A DNA stretch of 64,000 nt from UBA7957 sp965224675 (lineage in GTDB: Bacteria; Pseudomonadota; Gammaproteobacteria; Granulosicoccales; Granulosicoccaceae): NCBI GenBank assembly GCA_965224675.1, contig CBDDAA010000002.1, forward strand, positions 1,488,001 to 1,552,000, given 5' to 3'. Positions 26,315-35,808 of this stretch are shown piece after piece. Each line of letters starts with the position of its first letter. Position 1 is the stretch's first letter. Below the pieces are notes generated by a model. The model was not told the DNA's origin and ran no database searches. It saw nothing but the letters and a program-made list of their open reading frames with translations. Made by a program: the position numbers and the translations under genes.

Positions 26315-26763
26315 AATTAATTCTCTCTAGCACTTTATCTAAAAAAATATTTTAAAAAGGTTTTCCATTGTCAACGACTCCATGTTGCGTAGCGATACAC
26401 ATTATAGCAATTCCAGCGAAAGAGTAACGACACGATTTCAATAAGGCAGGAATCTGTCAGGTGGCGCCAGCAGACTTTATATGCACTCATAACATACGCT
26501 GTGTACTGCATGAATTTCAAGGGTGATTTTCCCGATTTTCAGTGAAAGGAGCGATGAGGCCATCGTTGGCTTTATATAGGCGCTAAAACTCGATACCGGC
26601 CTGAATTTTTAATAAAATCAGTCCTTTGCCCTACTCAGCCACAGCTACAATGGGTGAGGTTAAATAACTAAGGTACAAATGAGTAATATATCGAAGTATG
26701 GAATGTTAAACTTCAGATGTATAAAAGATAATTTGCTGTCTAAATAGGATTCAAAATTTCTAC
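26315..26763. other. Intergenic region upstream of the five-gene ABC operon
   Basis: 450 bases holding the ABC operon promoter and the 3' flank of the lectin-like lipoprotein gene. No ribosomal binding or operator pattern stands out, and no short gene could be supported. Confidence 0.4.
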
Positions 26764-28386
26764 TCACTCATCTTCAAAACAATATAAGTGGTTATTATCT
26801 CTATTACAGCCTGAGGACGGGTAATAGTCCACCGTGGTCCAAAATTCATCCAGTGTTATTGATAAACCAAATACACCAATATCTTCGGTGCTGTCTGAGG
26901 TCCAATCCTGACAATTCGCGAATTCAACAACTGAGCCATTACGTGCGAGGGTGCCAGTCCAAACAGCATCCCAGATATAATCACCCTGCTCACTAACTGA
27001 AAGCGGTGTATTAAGGAGACTTTCACTCAGCAATTGTTGTTTGTCTTTTGCTAACAAGGTTCCGTCCACTCTGACCCAGGGTCCATTACTTTTCAGTCGA
27101 TCAATTGCATTTATCTCATTGGTGGATATCCAGGCTTTGTATTTTTCAAAGTTATCCAGCCTTGCCCGTGCAGCACTGTCCTTACATACAGCATCAGCGG
27201 CCTCTAAGCCGTGTAATCCAGTTCTCGGCACCCAGCTGGAGAAATTGCCATTGCCTTGCATTGATGTTACAAATGCACCTTTACCCTTGCTTTTAACATC
27301 TGGCAGAGGGCCATCCTGATTTATCTGAAAACAAAACAAACGTCTTTCAGAGCCACAGGTACTGGATGAGAAAGCGGTCCAATTGCCCAACGTTCTGTTT
27401 GTCGATCCTACCCAGGCAGAAGAATCGTCACTGGATGTGTTCCAATCATCACACTTGGTTGTATTGTTCAAATCCCAACTAATACCTGTGCCATTAGTTT
27501 CAGTGCCGGTCCAGACTTGAGTTATATCGGGAATAACTGACGCATTTTCATCCACCATCCCCGTTTGATAAACAATACCGTTTTGAATTAACCCGGCGAG
27601 GTTTTCAGCAAGTGGTTTTTTATCAGGACGAATCCAGGGACCCGGAACACTGGGCAGGCTCTCTTCACCCACATCACAACTGTTCACTCGAAACCCATTT
27701 AAATCAAGAAGATGGCAGTATGCATCGACAAAAGAGGTTGAAAGCCATGCCCGATATTCCCCTTCCAAACCTGCATTTGACGCCAACTGATTACAAATAT
27801 TATCTCCAGCATCTATACCAGCGGCATCACCGCTGTCATCCCATTGCGACAAATCACCAGGACCTTTGATCGAAGAGACAAACATGGTAGCAGTTTGCGG
27901 GTAATCATTATTGTCTTCTGGGTTGGTAGATGCTTCCAGCTCGATAAGATTTCCATAACCATCTTCATCCGAGTCAACGTAGTGAAAATCTCTCTCAAGT
28001 ATTGAGATTCGGGTTGTCTGTGCAGTTACGGTTATCGGTTTCTCAACGATCACCAATTCCATTGCCGGCTCAATCTCTATATAGCTAAATACTAGCTTAA
28101 GAATGTGATCGCCGTAAGGTACTTCGGGTATGCTACCTGATACAGAGCCTTCAGTGATGGTCAATTGTGCCTTTGAGGATTCACGACCCACAATTTCTGC
28201 AGTCGCGGTAATTGAAGAGTTTCCGACCACAACTTTGCTGGCTAACTTCTGAGGCAGATTAAAAGTCAGCTGATTGTCTTCAACGTTAGTTTGGTTTGGT
28301 AATTGGTTGCATGCCGAAAACATTAACAAGCAATAAAGCAGCATGAATATTCGGTTAAAGTGGATTTGTAAGTTCTTGATTATCAT
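26764..28386 (-). CDS. Lipoprotein with two DUF1554 (lectin-like) domains
   Basis: A 540-residue lipoprotein: signal peptide with lipobox MFSAC (Cys near 26), an Ig-like beta region to about 130, a calcium-binding thrombospondin type-3-like stretch (DSDEDGYGNLIELEASTNP), then two DUF1554 domains. Each has an AWLST/AWIST motif, a VWTGT motif, CxDW and a final FCF or YCFE. DUF1554 resembles the endostatin/C-type-lectin fold and occurs in surface lipoproteins. Likely role: outer-membrane surface adhesion (inference). The gene stands alone, divergent from the caspase-like gene by about 530 bases. Confidence 0.8.
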   Translation of the reverse strand: MIIKNLQIHFNRIFMLLYCLLMFSACNQLPNQTNVEDNQLTFNLPQKLASKVVVGNSSITATAEIVGRESSKAQLTITEGSVSGSIPEVPYGDHILKLVFSYIEIEPAMELVIVEKPITVTAQTTRISILERDFHYVDSDEDGYGNLIELEASTNPEDNNDYPQTATMFVSSIKGPGDLSQWDDSGDAAGIDAGDNICNQLASNAGLEGEYRAWLSTSFVDAYCHLLDLNGFRVNSCDVGEESLPSVPGPWIRPDKKPLAENLAGLIQNGIVYQTGMVDENASVIPDITQVWTGTETNGTGISWDLNNTTKCDDWNTSSDDSSAWVGSTNRTLGNWTAFSSSTCGSERRLFCFQINQDGPLPDVKSKGKGAFVTSMQGNGNFSSWVPRTGLHGLEAADAVCKDSAARARLDNFEKYKAWISTNEINAIDRLKSNGPWVRVDGTLLAKDKQQLLSESLLNTPLSVSEQGDYIWDAVWTGTLARNGSVVEFANCQDWTSDSTEDIGVFGLSITLDEFWTTVDYYPSSGCNRDNNHLYCFEDE

Positions 28387-28918
28387 ATTCCTTTTAAACT
28401 TATATCATTGTCGAAATATTGTCCTCATTTATTGAGCTGATAATGATTATTGCCTCGCTACCGGTTAAATCGCAGCATTATTTCAATCTATCATCACATT
28501 TATTTTCTATTTTGTAAAACTCCGGTAGATTATTTACGTTTAAGTAATAGCAAACACAATGAATACATTCATACTTTGTCATTGCTCTCAGTGGTAATCG
28601 AGCTACCATCCTTTATCGATCTATAGTCTGTGTAAATTAAAATACGCAGGTTATGACTGGCAAGACGAGGGAGAAACCCCGATGTTAATGCGTGATTCGA
28701 TAATGTATTATGCAATCAACAGGTATCTTGACATTTTACAAAAATCAGTGTAGTCACAGTAAGCAGGGGCCATTTAGAACAACAATTAATCTGCTCGCAG
28801 CCTGATGATAAAATCTTTACGTGTAAATATTATAAAAATATAGTCTTGGTGCCGCTAGCAGCGCCAAACAATCAATCACTATGGAACTTATTGATTTTAT
28901 AGTTGAGGAGAGACCCGA
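28387..28918. other. Divergent intergenic region upstream of the caspase-like gene
   Basis: About 530 AT-rich bases with promoters for both neighbours. An 18-bp imperfect palindrome (GGTGCC-GCTAGC-AGCGCC, 28848-28865) lies 50 bases before the caspase-like ATG and is a possible operator. GAGGAGAGACC at 28904-28914 is a strong ribosome site for the caspase-like gene. Confidence 0.4.
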
Positions 28919-30055
28919 ATGAGATCATTGCTCTATACACTGTTTATAGCTACCGCCATCCTGCATTCTAATCCCCTATTCGCCAGCAACTCCCGATTAG
29001 CCCTGATTATTGGAAACGATAACTACGAACATGCTGAGCAGTTAACAAATCCAGCGCGTGATGCGGCAGCAATTGCGCAGAAGTTACGACAACTTGGATT
29101 TGATGTTTTGGAGAAACAAAACCTCAGTCTAAAACAAATGAGGGAAAGCCTGATTGAATATAATAAACGCCTCACATCAGACTCTATCTCCATCGTCTAC
29201 TACGCTGGACATGGCATTCAGAAAAATAATCATAATTACCTGATTCCCGTGGATGCGGACATTCAAAAATCCTTTGAGGTTGAGTTTTCAAGTATCGATT
29301 TGCAGATGGCACTCAATGCGATCGACGAAGCCAAACCTCGTTTAAGTTTGGTTTTACTTGATGCCTGCAGGGACAACCCATTTGAAAAAAAAATATTCGG
29401 TGTCAGTCGGGGAACCCAACAAGGCAGAGGTTTGGCGGTTGTAAATAGTGTCCGCAGTACGATTTTATCCTTCGCCACTCAGCCTGGCAATATTGCAGTT
29501 GATGGTTATGGCGAACATAGCCCCTATGCGACCGCGCTTCTTGCCCGTATGTCCACACCCGGTATTTCAGTGCAAGGTTTATTAAATCAGGTTGGTCTTG
29601 ATGTCATGACAGAAACAGATGGCAAACAAGTCCCTTGGTTTTCAAGCTCTCCTATCCCGGGATATTGCCTTGCAGGCTGCGAAGACAACGCCAAATTAGC
29701 CTTCAATAAGGCAAACACGCCTGTTGCACCACCGTTTGTCGAAAAACAAAGTGCGTCACCCGCCCGATTATCAATTGCAAATGTATTGCAGAATGCGGTA
29801 CAAGAAAAAGATCTGGATACGGTCAAGAAAATTGTCAATGTCAGCTCTGAACAGGAACTATTTCTCGAAGAAATTTTTTCTTCATATTCACGGCTGGTTC
29901 TGGCTGAGGTTCAGCCAACAAGATCGTTATCTGGAGGAACAAAATCTAATATTTCAAATCATGTTACCTTTGAAATCTCTGAGGCCACAAATCGATACGG
30001 TAATCGTGTACTTCCTGCGCAGTCCTGGAGGACAGTTTCATTTGAATTGAAATAA
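28919..30055 (+). CDS. Exported caspase-like (peptidase C14) protein
   Basis: A 378-residue protein with a signal peptide (to about residue 22, LFA) and a caspase-fold domain: RLALIIGNDNYEHAEQLTNP, catalytic His98 in YYAGHG and catalytic Cys150 in LLDACRDNP. After the peptidase domain (to about 255) comes a C-terminal region of about 120 residues without a recognised fold. Both catalytic residues are present, so it should be active toward basic P1 residues as in metacaspase-like relatives. Secretion to the periplasm or surface is implied by the leader. It is followed by an exported Ig-like protein (30279-30914) which may be a partner. Confidence 0.86.
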   Translation: MRSLLYTLFIATAILHSNPLFASNSRLALIIGNDNYEHAEQLTNPARDAAAIAQKLRQLGFDVLEKQNLSLKQMRESLIEYNKRLTSDSISIVYYAGHGIQKNNHNYLIPVDADIQKSFEVEFSSIDLQMALNAIDEAKPRLSLVLLDACRDNPFEKKIFGVSRGTQQGRGLAVVNSVRSTILSFATQPGNIAVDGYGEHSPYATALLARMSTPGISVQGLLNQVGLDVMTETDGKQVPWFSSSPIPGYCLAGCEDNAKLAFNKANTPVAPPFVEKQSASPARLSIANVLQNAVQEKDLDTVKKIVNVSSEQELFLEEIFSSYSRLVLAEVQPTRSLSGGTKSNISNHVTFEISEATNRYGNRVLPAQSWRTVSFELK

Positions 30056-30278
30056 ACGCATTATTCTGTGATACTTTGGTACACAATTTGAGGGAAATAC
30101 TGCGACAGGATTCATAAGCGCTATGCTACTGGCTGCTCTCAAGCTTGAGTAGAAGCTAATGATATAAACTGACGGTTATGTTTAACATTTACTACATGTC
30201 CACATCAACATTGCAGCTACCCATTCGGATAAGAAAAAAATACCATCATTCAATTTACTCAAGATAAATGGATAAACA

Positions 30279-30914
30279 GTGTACATATTACAAACAAGCT
30301 TGAAAAAATTGATCATCATATCAATCTGTGTGCTGCTACAGACAATTCCTCAGCTGACTCAGGCAGCAGACTATTCTGCACCCATCATTTTAGGTAACTC
30401 TCAAATTCTACCCAATTCTTTAACGGGTGAGCACGAAATATATATTACCGTTACCGATGATCGATTGGTTGCATCGGTGGTTTTAAAATATAAAAAAATC
30501 GGTGAAGATAAACCTTTCTCTACAATCAGCCTTCCCCGTGTTGATTTTGAAAATAATCTCTATGGTACTGTACTGGATGATTCATTTTTAAGCAGTATTC
30601 CTAACGGCATTGAGTATTATTTAGAAGCCACGGATACGTCGAATAATGTCACTCAGACCCCGTTTCCGGATCAACCGCACAGACTCCTTAGTATTTCCAG
30701 ATCCGCCGCCTCAATTACAAGCAGTCCTGTGGATACACTGAGTGCTTCAAAATCATCCAATAAGCCTTTTAACATCAAAAAGGAACACTGGCTCTGGATA
30801 ACACTTGGTGTTGTTGCTACCGGGCTTGTGTTATCCCAAAGTGGCGGTTCGTCTGGCAGTGCTGATCAAACATCAACCGTCAACATTACCTCACCCACGC
30901 CTGGTTCTCAATAG
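30279..30914 (+). CDS. Exported Ig-like membrane-anchored protein
   Basis: A 211-residue product apparently starting at GTG: signal peptide (to about 29, LTQA), a fibronectin/Ig-like beta domain (about 35-120, EIYITVTDDRLVASVVLKY, PNGIEYYLEATD), a Ser-rich linker, then one membrane helix (WLWITLGVVATGLVLSQ) and a short Gly/Ser tail. The beta domain resembles modules in secreted bacterial proteins that accompany caspase-like proteases. Function is unknown. The stop lies 6 bases before an inverted-repeat element. Confidence 0.6.
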   Translation: MYILQTSLKKLIIISICVLLQTIPQLTQAADYSAPIILGNSQILPNSLTGEHEIYITVTDDRLVASVVLKYKKIGEDKPFSTISLPRVDFENNLYGTVLDDSFLSSIPNGIEYYLEATDTSNNVTQTPFPDQPHRLLSISRSAASITSSPVDTLSASKSSNKPFNIKKEHWLWITLGVVATGLVLSQSGGSSGSADQTSTVNITSPTPGSQ

Positions 30915-30919
30915 CAACG

Positions 30920-31066
30920 CTAGCAGCGTGTTGAAAACACTCTCTAACGCCACCCTGCTGCGTTAAAATCAAGCTCAAAATACTCATTTACTACGTGTAA
31001 ACTCCGTTTTTCGCCTGATTTTTCCTTGCTTGGCACTCATCAGAGACTTTTTCAATAGGCTGCTAG
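30920..31066. repeat. MITE-like extragenic inverted-repeat element, about 147 bp
   Basis: The left end CTAGCAGCGTGTTGAAAACA and the right end, read on the other strand as CTAGCAGCCTATTGAAAAAG, are imperfect terminal inverted repeats of about 25 bases. An inner hairpin TAACGC-N9-GCGTTA lies at about 30945-30965. There is no coding capacity. Similar intergenic repeats with TTTTTCAA-type ends are common in gammaproteobacterial genomes (from memory). The right end supplies the last bases and stop codon of the O-antigen ligase gene. Confidence 0.65.
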
Positions 31067-32430
31067 TAGCGGGAACGATGTCTGATTTGGCCCAATAATA
31101 AAGCCAGGGTTGTCACAAATAAAATAATTGCATTTTTATCATCAAGCACATCCTCAGACAACCCCTTAACTGCAAAAATCGCAACAATCATCATAACCGC
31201 AAGAGTCAGTTGACGAATATCTTGAAATTCGGTGCGCATTCGCACTCTCCAACAATACAACCACGGTAATAACAGCAAGAGTATAAGTGTTATAAGCCCT
31301 AAAATCCCTCTTGATAACCACGCATTTAAATACTGATTATGTGGCCCACTGTACAAAGGCAAAGCCTTTGATCCGGCACTCTGCTTATTGAAGTTTTCCA
31401 ATTCAAGTTGGTATCCACCTGGACCTATGCCTAAAATAAAATTTTCACTGATTAGCTGACTTGCAATCCGCCACATTTTCATCCTTTCAAAAAGAGCAGG
31501 CTGATGAGAAATCTCAGAACCAGAAGCTTGAGTTGCTGCACTTTTCGACCCAAGGATCGCATTATTCCAGCTTTCGTTCACTGCCGGAATTTGGTAGAGC
31601 GCTGAACAAAGGAGCAATAGAGTCGCTAATATTTGCAAGAAATGACGAATGCGTATCTGCTCAAAACGCGAGACTGTATAAATCATTCCTGCTACCAATG
31701 CAGCAGGAATAGCGCCTTGGGATTTACCTATAAAAAGACTTACCAACGCAGCCAACAACCCTATTCTTGCCAAAATGGTTGGAATTTTTTTTAAGCACCA
31801 CTCATCTCGAAACACTATAATCAGGGTGAAAACAGTTAAAGTCAACGTTGTATAATAGACTGAGCGCAAATCCACTAAAGATGATTCTTCAGTGTAAAAC
31901 AAGGCATTTGCCATCGATACAAAAAACAGTTCCAGTGAAACAAGTATTGCCAACATCCAAATAAATCGAGATGGAATAATGTAAGACCTTAGTAAGATAT
32001 ATACTGGAATTGCGAGCAAGAATTTACCATGTCTACCCTCTACATAGACATGCCCTCTGCCTGGCATGGCATTGATCCAATAGGTAATCAGGCTAACCAG
32101 GAAAAAAACAACAATGACTTGCAAACCCGTAATTTCGGCCTCATTTAGCGATATGTGTAAGCCTTGCCTAACTAAAAGCACCAATCCGCCAGCACAAAGT
32201 AAATAATACGCAGCTAAAGTCGATCCTGGGTGAAGAGGCATGGCGCCGAATAAAATCAGTAGTAAAATACCAAGCAAAACCAGTTGCCAGTATTCCATAC
32301 TGACCATAGGAGGCCGAGTCTCTCCATTCAAAAACGCACGACTATCCACCGCACGCTGTGGTATTTCAAAATCTGAATGGGTTCTACGACTTGCACTTGG
32401 TTTAGCTGATCTTTTTATTCTCAAGAGCAT
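31063..32430 (-). CDS. O-antigen ligase-like (Wzy_C) membrane protein
   Basis: A 455-residue polytopic protein with about ten to twelve helices and the large periplasmic loop of the Wzy_C family containing GIGPGGYQLELENF and GPHNQYLNAWLSRGILGL. These proteins ligate or polymerise surface polysaccharide on lipid carriers in the inner membrane. An internal ATG at about residue 44 (MEYWQLVLLG) is a possible shorter start. It directly follows the zf-CHCC gene. The stop codon falls inside the MITE-like repeat, so an insertion may have replaced the original 3' end. Confidence 0.82.
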   Translation of the reverse strand: MLLRIKRSAKPSASRRTHSDFEIPQRAVDSRAFLNGETRPPMVSMEYWQLVLLGILLLILFGAMPLHPGSTLAAYYLLCAGGLVLLVRQGLHISLNEAEITGLQVIVVFFLVSLITYWINAMPGRGHVYVEGRHGKFLLAIPVYILLRSYIIPSRFIWMLAILVSLELFFVSMANALFYTEESSLVDLRSVYYTTLTLTVFTLIIVFRDEWCLKKIPTILARIGLLAALVSLFIGKSQGAIPAALVAGMIYTVSRFEQIRIRHFLQILATLLLLCSALYQIPAVNESWNNAILGSKSAATQASGSEISHQPALFERMKMWRIASQLISENFILGIGPGGYQLELENFNKQSAGSKALPLYSGPHNQYLNAWLSRGILGLITLILLLLLPWLYCWRVRMRTEFQDIRQLTLAVMMIVAIFAVKGLSEDVLDDKNAIILFVTTLALLLGQIRHRSRY

Positions 32431-32643
32431 TTATCCTGGCCGATCAACCAGCTTATAAATCGTACCGCAATATGAACAGGCACTCTGGTCTTGTCCTTCA
32501 AGAGGAATAAAAACACGTGGATGAGAACACCACAATTGGCTTTCATCCATTGGACAATGCACCGGCAAATCGTCTCGCGTAACCTCAACAACGGCATTTT
32601 GAGTCTGTGTATTCTTTACATTTACTGCGTTTTTATCTTGCAT
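32431..32643 (-). CDS. zf-CHCC zinc-finger protein
   Basis: About 70 residues from ATG 32643. CPMDESQLWCSHPRVFIP then ACSYCGTIYKL gives the Cys/His/Cys-x2-Cys zinc site of the zf-CHCC family, related to the NDUFS6/complex I zinc subunit. A longer frame to 32727 would overlap glnE and has no family support. It sits between glnE and the O-antigen ligase, as such proteins often do near glnE/waa genes in gammaproteobacteria. Confidence 0.85.
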   Translation of the reverse strand: MQDKNAVNVKNTQTQNAVVEVTRDDLPVHCPMDESQLWCSHPRVFIPLEGQDQSACSYCGTIYKLVDRPG

Positions 32644-32678
32644 GGTAATATCCAGTTTAAATCTCTGAAGGTACAACG

Positions 32679-35561
32679 CTATATATTCAGCAGCCTGTTC
32701 CAGGCTGACTTTACCTCTGCTCTGCAAAGCCCAGCTTGTGCATCGGTGATTACAGGAGACTTATAACCCTGCAGCGCCTGTTTATGGGTTAACTTACGGA
32801 AAAGAAAATAAGCATCTATTATTTTTAGTGACTGCCCCACCGCTAAATAACCACAGGATTCAAGAACATCCAATAAACGTATATTATCTGTCCAATGGAT
32901 CAACTCGGGATGCTTAAAGGCAAAAGCCAACACCCCATATTGAACCATAAATTCAATATCAACAATACCACCACGGCCTTGTTTAACGTCAAACAATCCG
33001 TCATGACCCTTGTTGAGCTCTTGAAACATATGATCACGCATCACGATGACATCACTACGTAATTTTTTATTATCTCTAGGTTGGCAGAGTATCGATTTAC
33101 GAATAGAGGCAAAAACGTTATGGATTCGCTGACTGCCCACCACCACCCGTGCTCTGACTAGTGCCTGATGCTCCCAGGTCCAGGCCTTTTTTTCCTGATA
33201 GTGCGCAAACGCCTGCAAACCGCTGACCAGCAAGCCCGATTTTCCATTAGGGCGCAACCTCGTATCGATTTCATAGAGTGTTCCAGCAGGCGTGTGTGTG
33301 GTGAGGAAAGCTACAGTTTTTTGTGCTGCACGGGAAAAAAAAACGGCGTTCTCAAGAACCTTGTCACCATCTGTTCGTTGCTTATCACCTTCGCTGTCAT
33401 GCAGGAAAACGATATCCAGATCTGATCCATATCCCAGCTCGTACCCACCCAGCTTACCGTAAGCCACAACCGCAAACTCTGGATAGGCAATTTCTCCATT
33501 AACCACCATAGCGGGTCGTCCATGCTTTCTCACCAAGTCAGACCAGACCAAGTCACAGCTCGCCTTTAATACTACCTGAGCAATGGCCACCAATCGGTTA
33601 CTGATATCCTTGATCGGTAACAATCCCTCCAGATCAGCGGTGACAAGGCGCATCAGGTTTGCTTGTTTGAACTGGCGTATGGCATCCATTTGAATATCGA
33701 GCGTTTCGCCGCTGACTTGTTGCGTAATTACTTGCATCTCATTCTGTAAAGTCAACTCATCGGGTAATTCGTGGGTTAGCCGATGATCCAGTAATTCATC
33801 AATAACCATCGGATACGAGCTAACAAATTCTGTCAACCATTTGCTGGCACTGAGCAAGCGGACCAAACGATCAAGTGACTTTGGTTGCTCAATCAGCACT
33901 TGCAGATAAACACTACGCCCGGCAATGACTCGCAACAAACCCAGGAGACGTTTTGCCGATTCATCAGGATCGTCACTCTGGCAGCTACACATCAATACCA
34001 TGGGTATGAGCTTATCAAGGCGCGCACGTGCCAGATTGGTCAAGCGAGAGTAGGAGCGTCCTTCCGGCCCCATCTGCTTTAACACGGTGTTTAACTCAAC
34101 GCCACTCCCAAACCCTGCATGTTGTAGTTGTGTTTGAGCTTGTTCATCAGTTAATTCACCAGACCAGATCAACGCAAATCCATGAATATCTTCATTCTTA
34201 TCGCTCTCAGCGTTAGCCGATTGGAAGACCACTTCAAATATCGACTGAACCCGCTGCCGATGTCGTGATAATACCTGTAAAAAACTTTGCCAATTACGAT
34301 AACCCATGGCAAAAGCCAGCCTGGTTTGCTCAATCGCTTGATCTGGCAACACATGGGTTTGCTGGTCTTGAACCATTTGCAAACGATTCTCCGTTCTGCG
34401 TAGAAAATCATAAGCCGAGAGCAAATCATGACTTTCATCGGTTGCCAGGTATTTTTTTTCACCTAGCAATTCAAGGATGGGTATAATGCTTCGTTGCTGC
34501 AAGGCGGCATCCTGTCCACCCCGGACCAATTGAAAAGCCTGTCCGATAAATTCGATTTCACGGATACCACCAGCGCCAAGTTTGATATTATTTTGCATAC
34601 CTTTACGTTTCACTTGCATCGCGATTTTGGCTTTCAGATCACGTAGAGACTCGAAAGCACTATAATCCAGGTAACGTCGGAACACGAAAGGTCGTAAAAA
34701 CAATGATAACTGCTGGGCGGCCTGCTCACTGCCGCTTACCACCCTTGCTTTAATCATAGCGTATCGTTCCCACTCCCTTCCCTGAGTTTGGTAATAAGTT
34801 TCCATTGCACTAAAACTCATGGCCATGGGGCCACTTTTGCCAAAAGGGCGCAGTCGCAGATCCACTCGGTAAACAAATCCATCTTCCGTGGTTTCATTTA
34901 AAAGATGTATGAATTGTTGTATTACCCTACGGTAGAAATCGCTGATATCAAGTGCTTTTTTGGCGGTGGTTTTGCCAGGCTCTGAAAAAGTAAAAATCAG
35001 GTCAATATCCGACGAAAAATTCAGCTCATTACCCCCCAATTTTCCCATACCCAAAACCAGTGGTTTTTGTTCAATACCTTCTGCACTGAGTGGAATGCCA
35101 AAGCGCTCACAGCAAAGGCAATAACAATACTGCAGGGTCAGATCAATGAATGCTTCAGCCAATTCACTCAAATTGAGCAAGGTTTCGGAAGTTTCTGCCA
35201 GATGATTGATATCTCTCCAGGAAATTCGGATCATTTCCTGCTGGCGTAGAATTCTCAACGATCGCATTAGTTGATCTTCACTTTGCCTGATATCGAAAAC
35301 AGCGCCTATTTTTTCGCGGTATTCTTGCAGTGTGCAAGGCTGGCTGAGTGAAGACTGAGCGCTTTTAGAGAATAATATTTCAGGGAAACGAATGGAAAAT
35401 CTAACGGCATAAATGCTACTGCTAAACAAAACCAATAAGTGATGTTTAAATATCGCATCGGTCGGCCAGACTAACCCTGCATTTTCAACAGATTGCCTCA
35501 ACTGTGTTACTGCTTGATCTGCCTGTTCCAACAATTCAATCGGAATTTCTACAACTTCCAC
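32679..35561 (-). CDS. glnE: Bifunctional glutamine synthetase adenylyltransferase/deadenylase
   Basis: The 960-residue product has the GlnE layout: an N-terminal deadenylase nucleotidyltransferase (GKLGGNELNFSSDIDLIF near 175), the linking helical domain, a C-terminal adenylyltransferase (GKLGGYELGYGSDLDIVF near 700) and the terminal helical domain (GRGGIVDIEFMVQY). Both G-G-D-x-D active sites are intact. It sets glutamine synthetase activity in response to PII. Length is the family norm. Confidence 0.95.
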   Translation of the reverse strand: MEVVEIPIELLEQADQAVTQLRQSVENAGLVWPTDAIFKHHLLVLFSSSIYAVRFSIRFPEILFSKSAQSSLSQPCTLQEYREKIGAVFDIRQSEDQLMRSLRILRQQEMIRISWRDINHLAETSETLLNLSELAEAFIDLTLQYCYCLCCERFGIPLSAEGIEQKPLVLGMGKLGGNELNFSSDIDLIFTFSEPGKTTAKKALDISDFYRRVIQQFIHLLNETTEDGFVYRVDLRLRPFGKSGPMAMSFSAMETYYQTQGREWERYAMIKARVVSGSEQAAQQLSLFLRPFVFRRYLDYSAFESLRDLKAKIAMQVKRKGMQNNIKLGAGGIREIEFIGQAFQLVRGGQDAALQQRSIIPILELLGEKKYLATDESHDLLSAYDFLRRTENRLQMVQDQQTHVLPDQAIEQTRLAFAMGYRNWQSFLQVLSRHRQRVQSIFEVVFQSANAESDKNEDIHGFALIWSGELTDEQAQTQLQHAGFGSGVELNTVLKQMGPEGRSYSRLTNLARARLDKLIPMVLMCSCQSDDPDESAKRLLGLLRVIAGRSVYLQVLIEQPKSLDRLVRLLSASKWLTEFVSSYPMVIDELLDHRLTHELPDELTLQNEMQVITQQVSGETLDIQMDAIRQFKQANLMRLVTADLEGLLPIKDISNRLVAIAQVVLKASCDLVWSDLVRKHGRPAMVVNGEIAYPEFAVVAYGKLGGYELGYGSDLDIVFLHDSEGDKQRTDGDKVLENAVFFSRAAQKTVAFLTTHTPAGTLYEIDTRLRPNGKSGLLVSGLQAFAHYQEKKAWTWEHQALVRARVVVGSQRIHNVFASIRKSILCQPRDNKKLRSDVIVMRDHMFQELNKGHDGLFDVKQGRGGIVDIEFMVQYGVLAFAFKHPELIHWTDNIRLLDVLESCGYLAVGQSLKIIDAYFLFRKLTHKQALQGYKSPVITDAQAGLCRAEVKSAWNRLLNI

Positions 35562-35722
35562 TGAGGACTCCCTATTTTTTCTTACATGAGTACAAACAAA
35601 CCATATCTCTACGATGTTTCCCAGTAAATCTTCAGATCTGGGGATTGTGAAACTAGAAAATTCCTAAGTATATAAACGCTTTTCATTAACTTTATGAATC
35701 AATATTGGATTCATTTACAAAT

Positions 35723-35741
35723 GTTAATGATAATTATTATT
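35723..35741 (+). promoter_or_regulatory. Fur box upstream of the iron transporter
   Basis: GTTAATGATAATTATTATT matches 16 of 19 positions of the classical Fur consensus GATAATGATAATCATTATC by my count. It lies about 70 bases before the fbpA-type ATG, a normal position for iron-dependent repression. Confidence 0.75.
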
Positions 35742-35808
35742 ATTTGTATTTACTTGAACGGATCGCTCCACTAAACTACTGGAAAATATAAGCCTAGAGA
35801 CTTTTCGC

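Noticed and set aside
32431..32727. A longer 98-residue form of the zinc-finger protein
   Set aside because: The first 28 residues overlap glnE and are not like the family; ATG 32643 fits.
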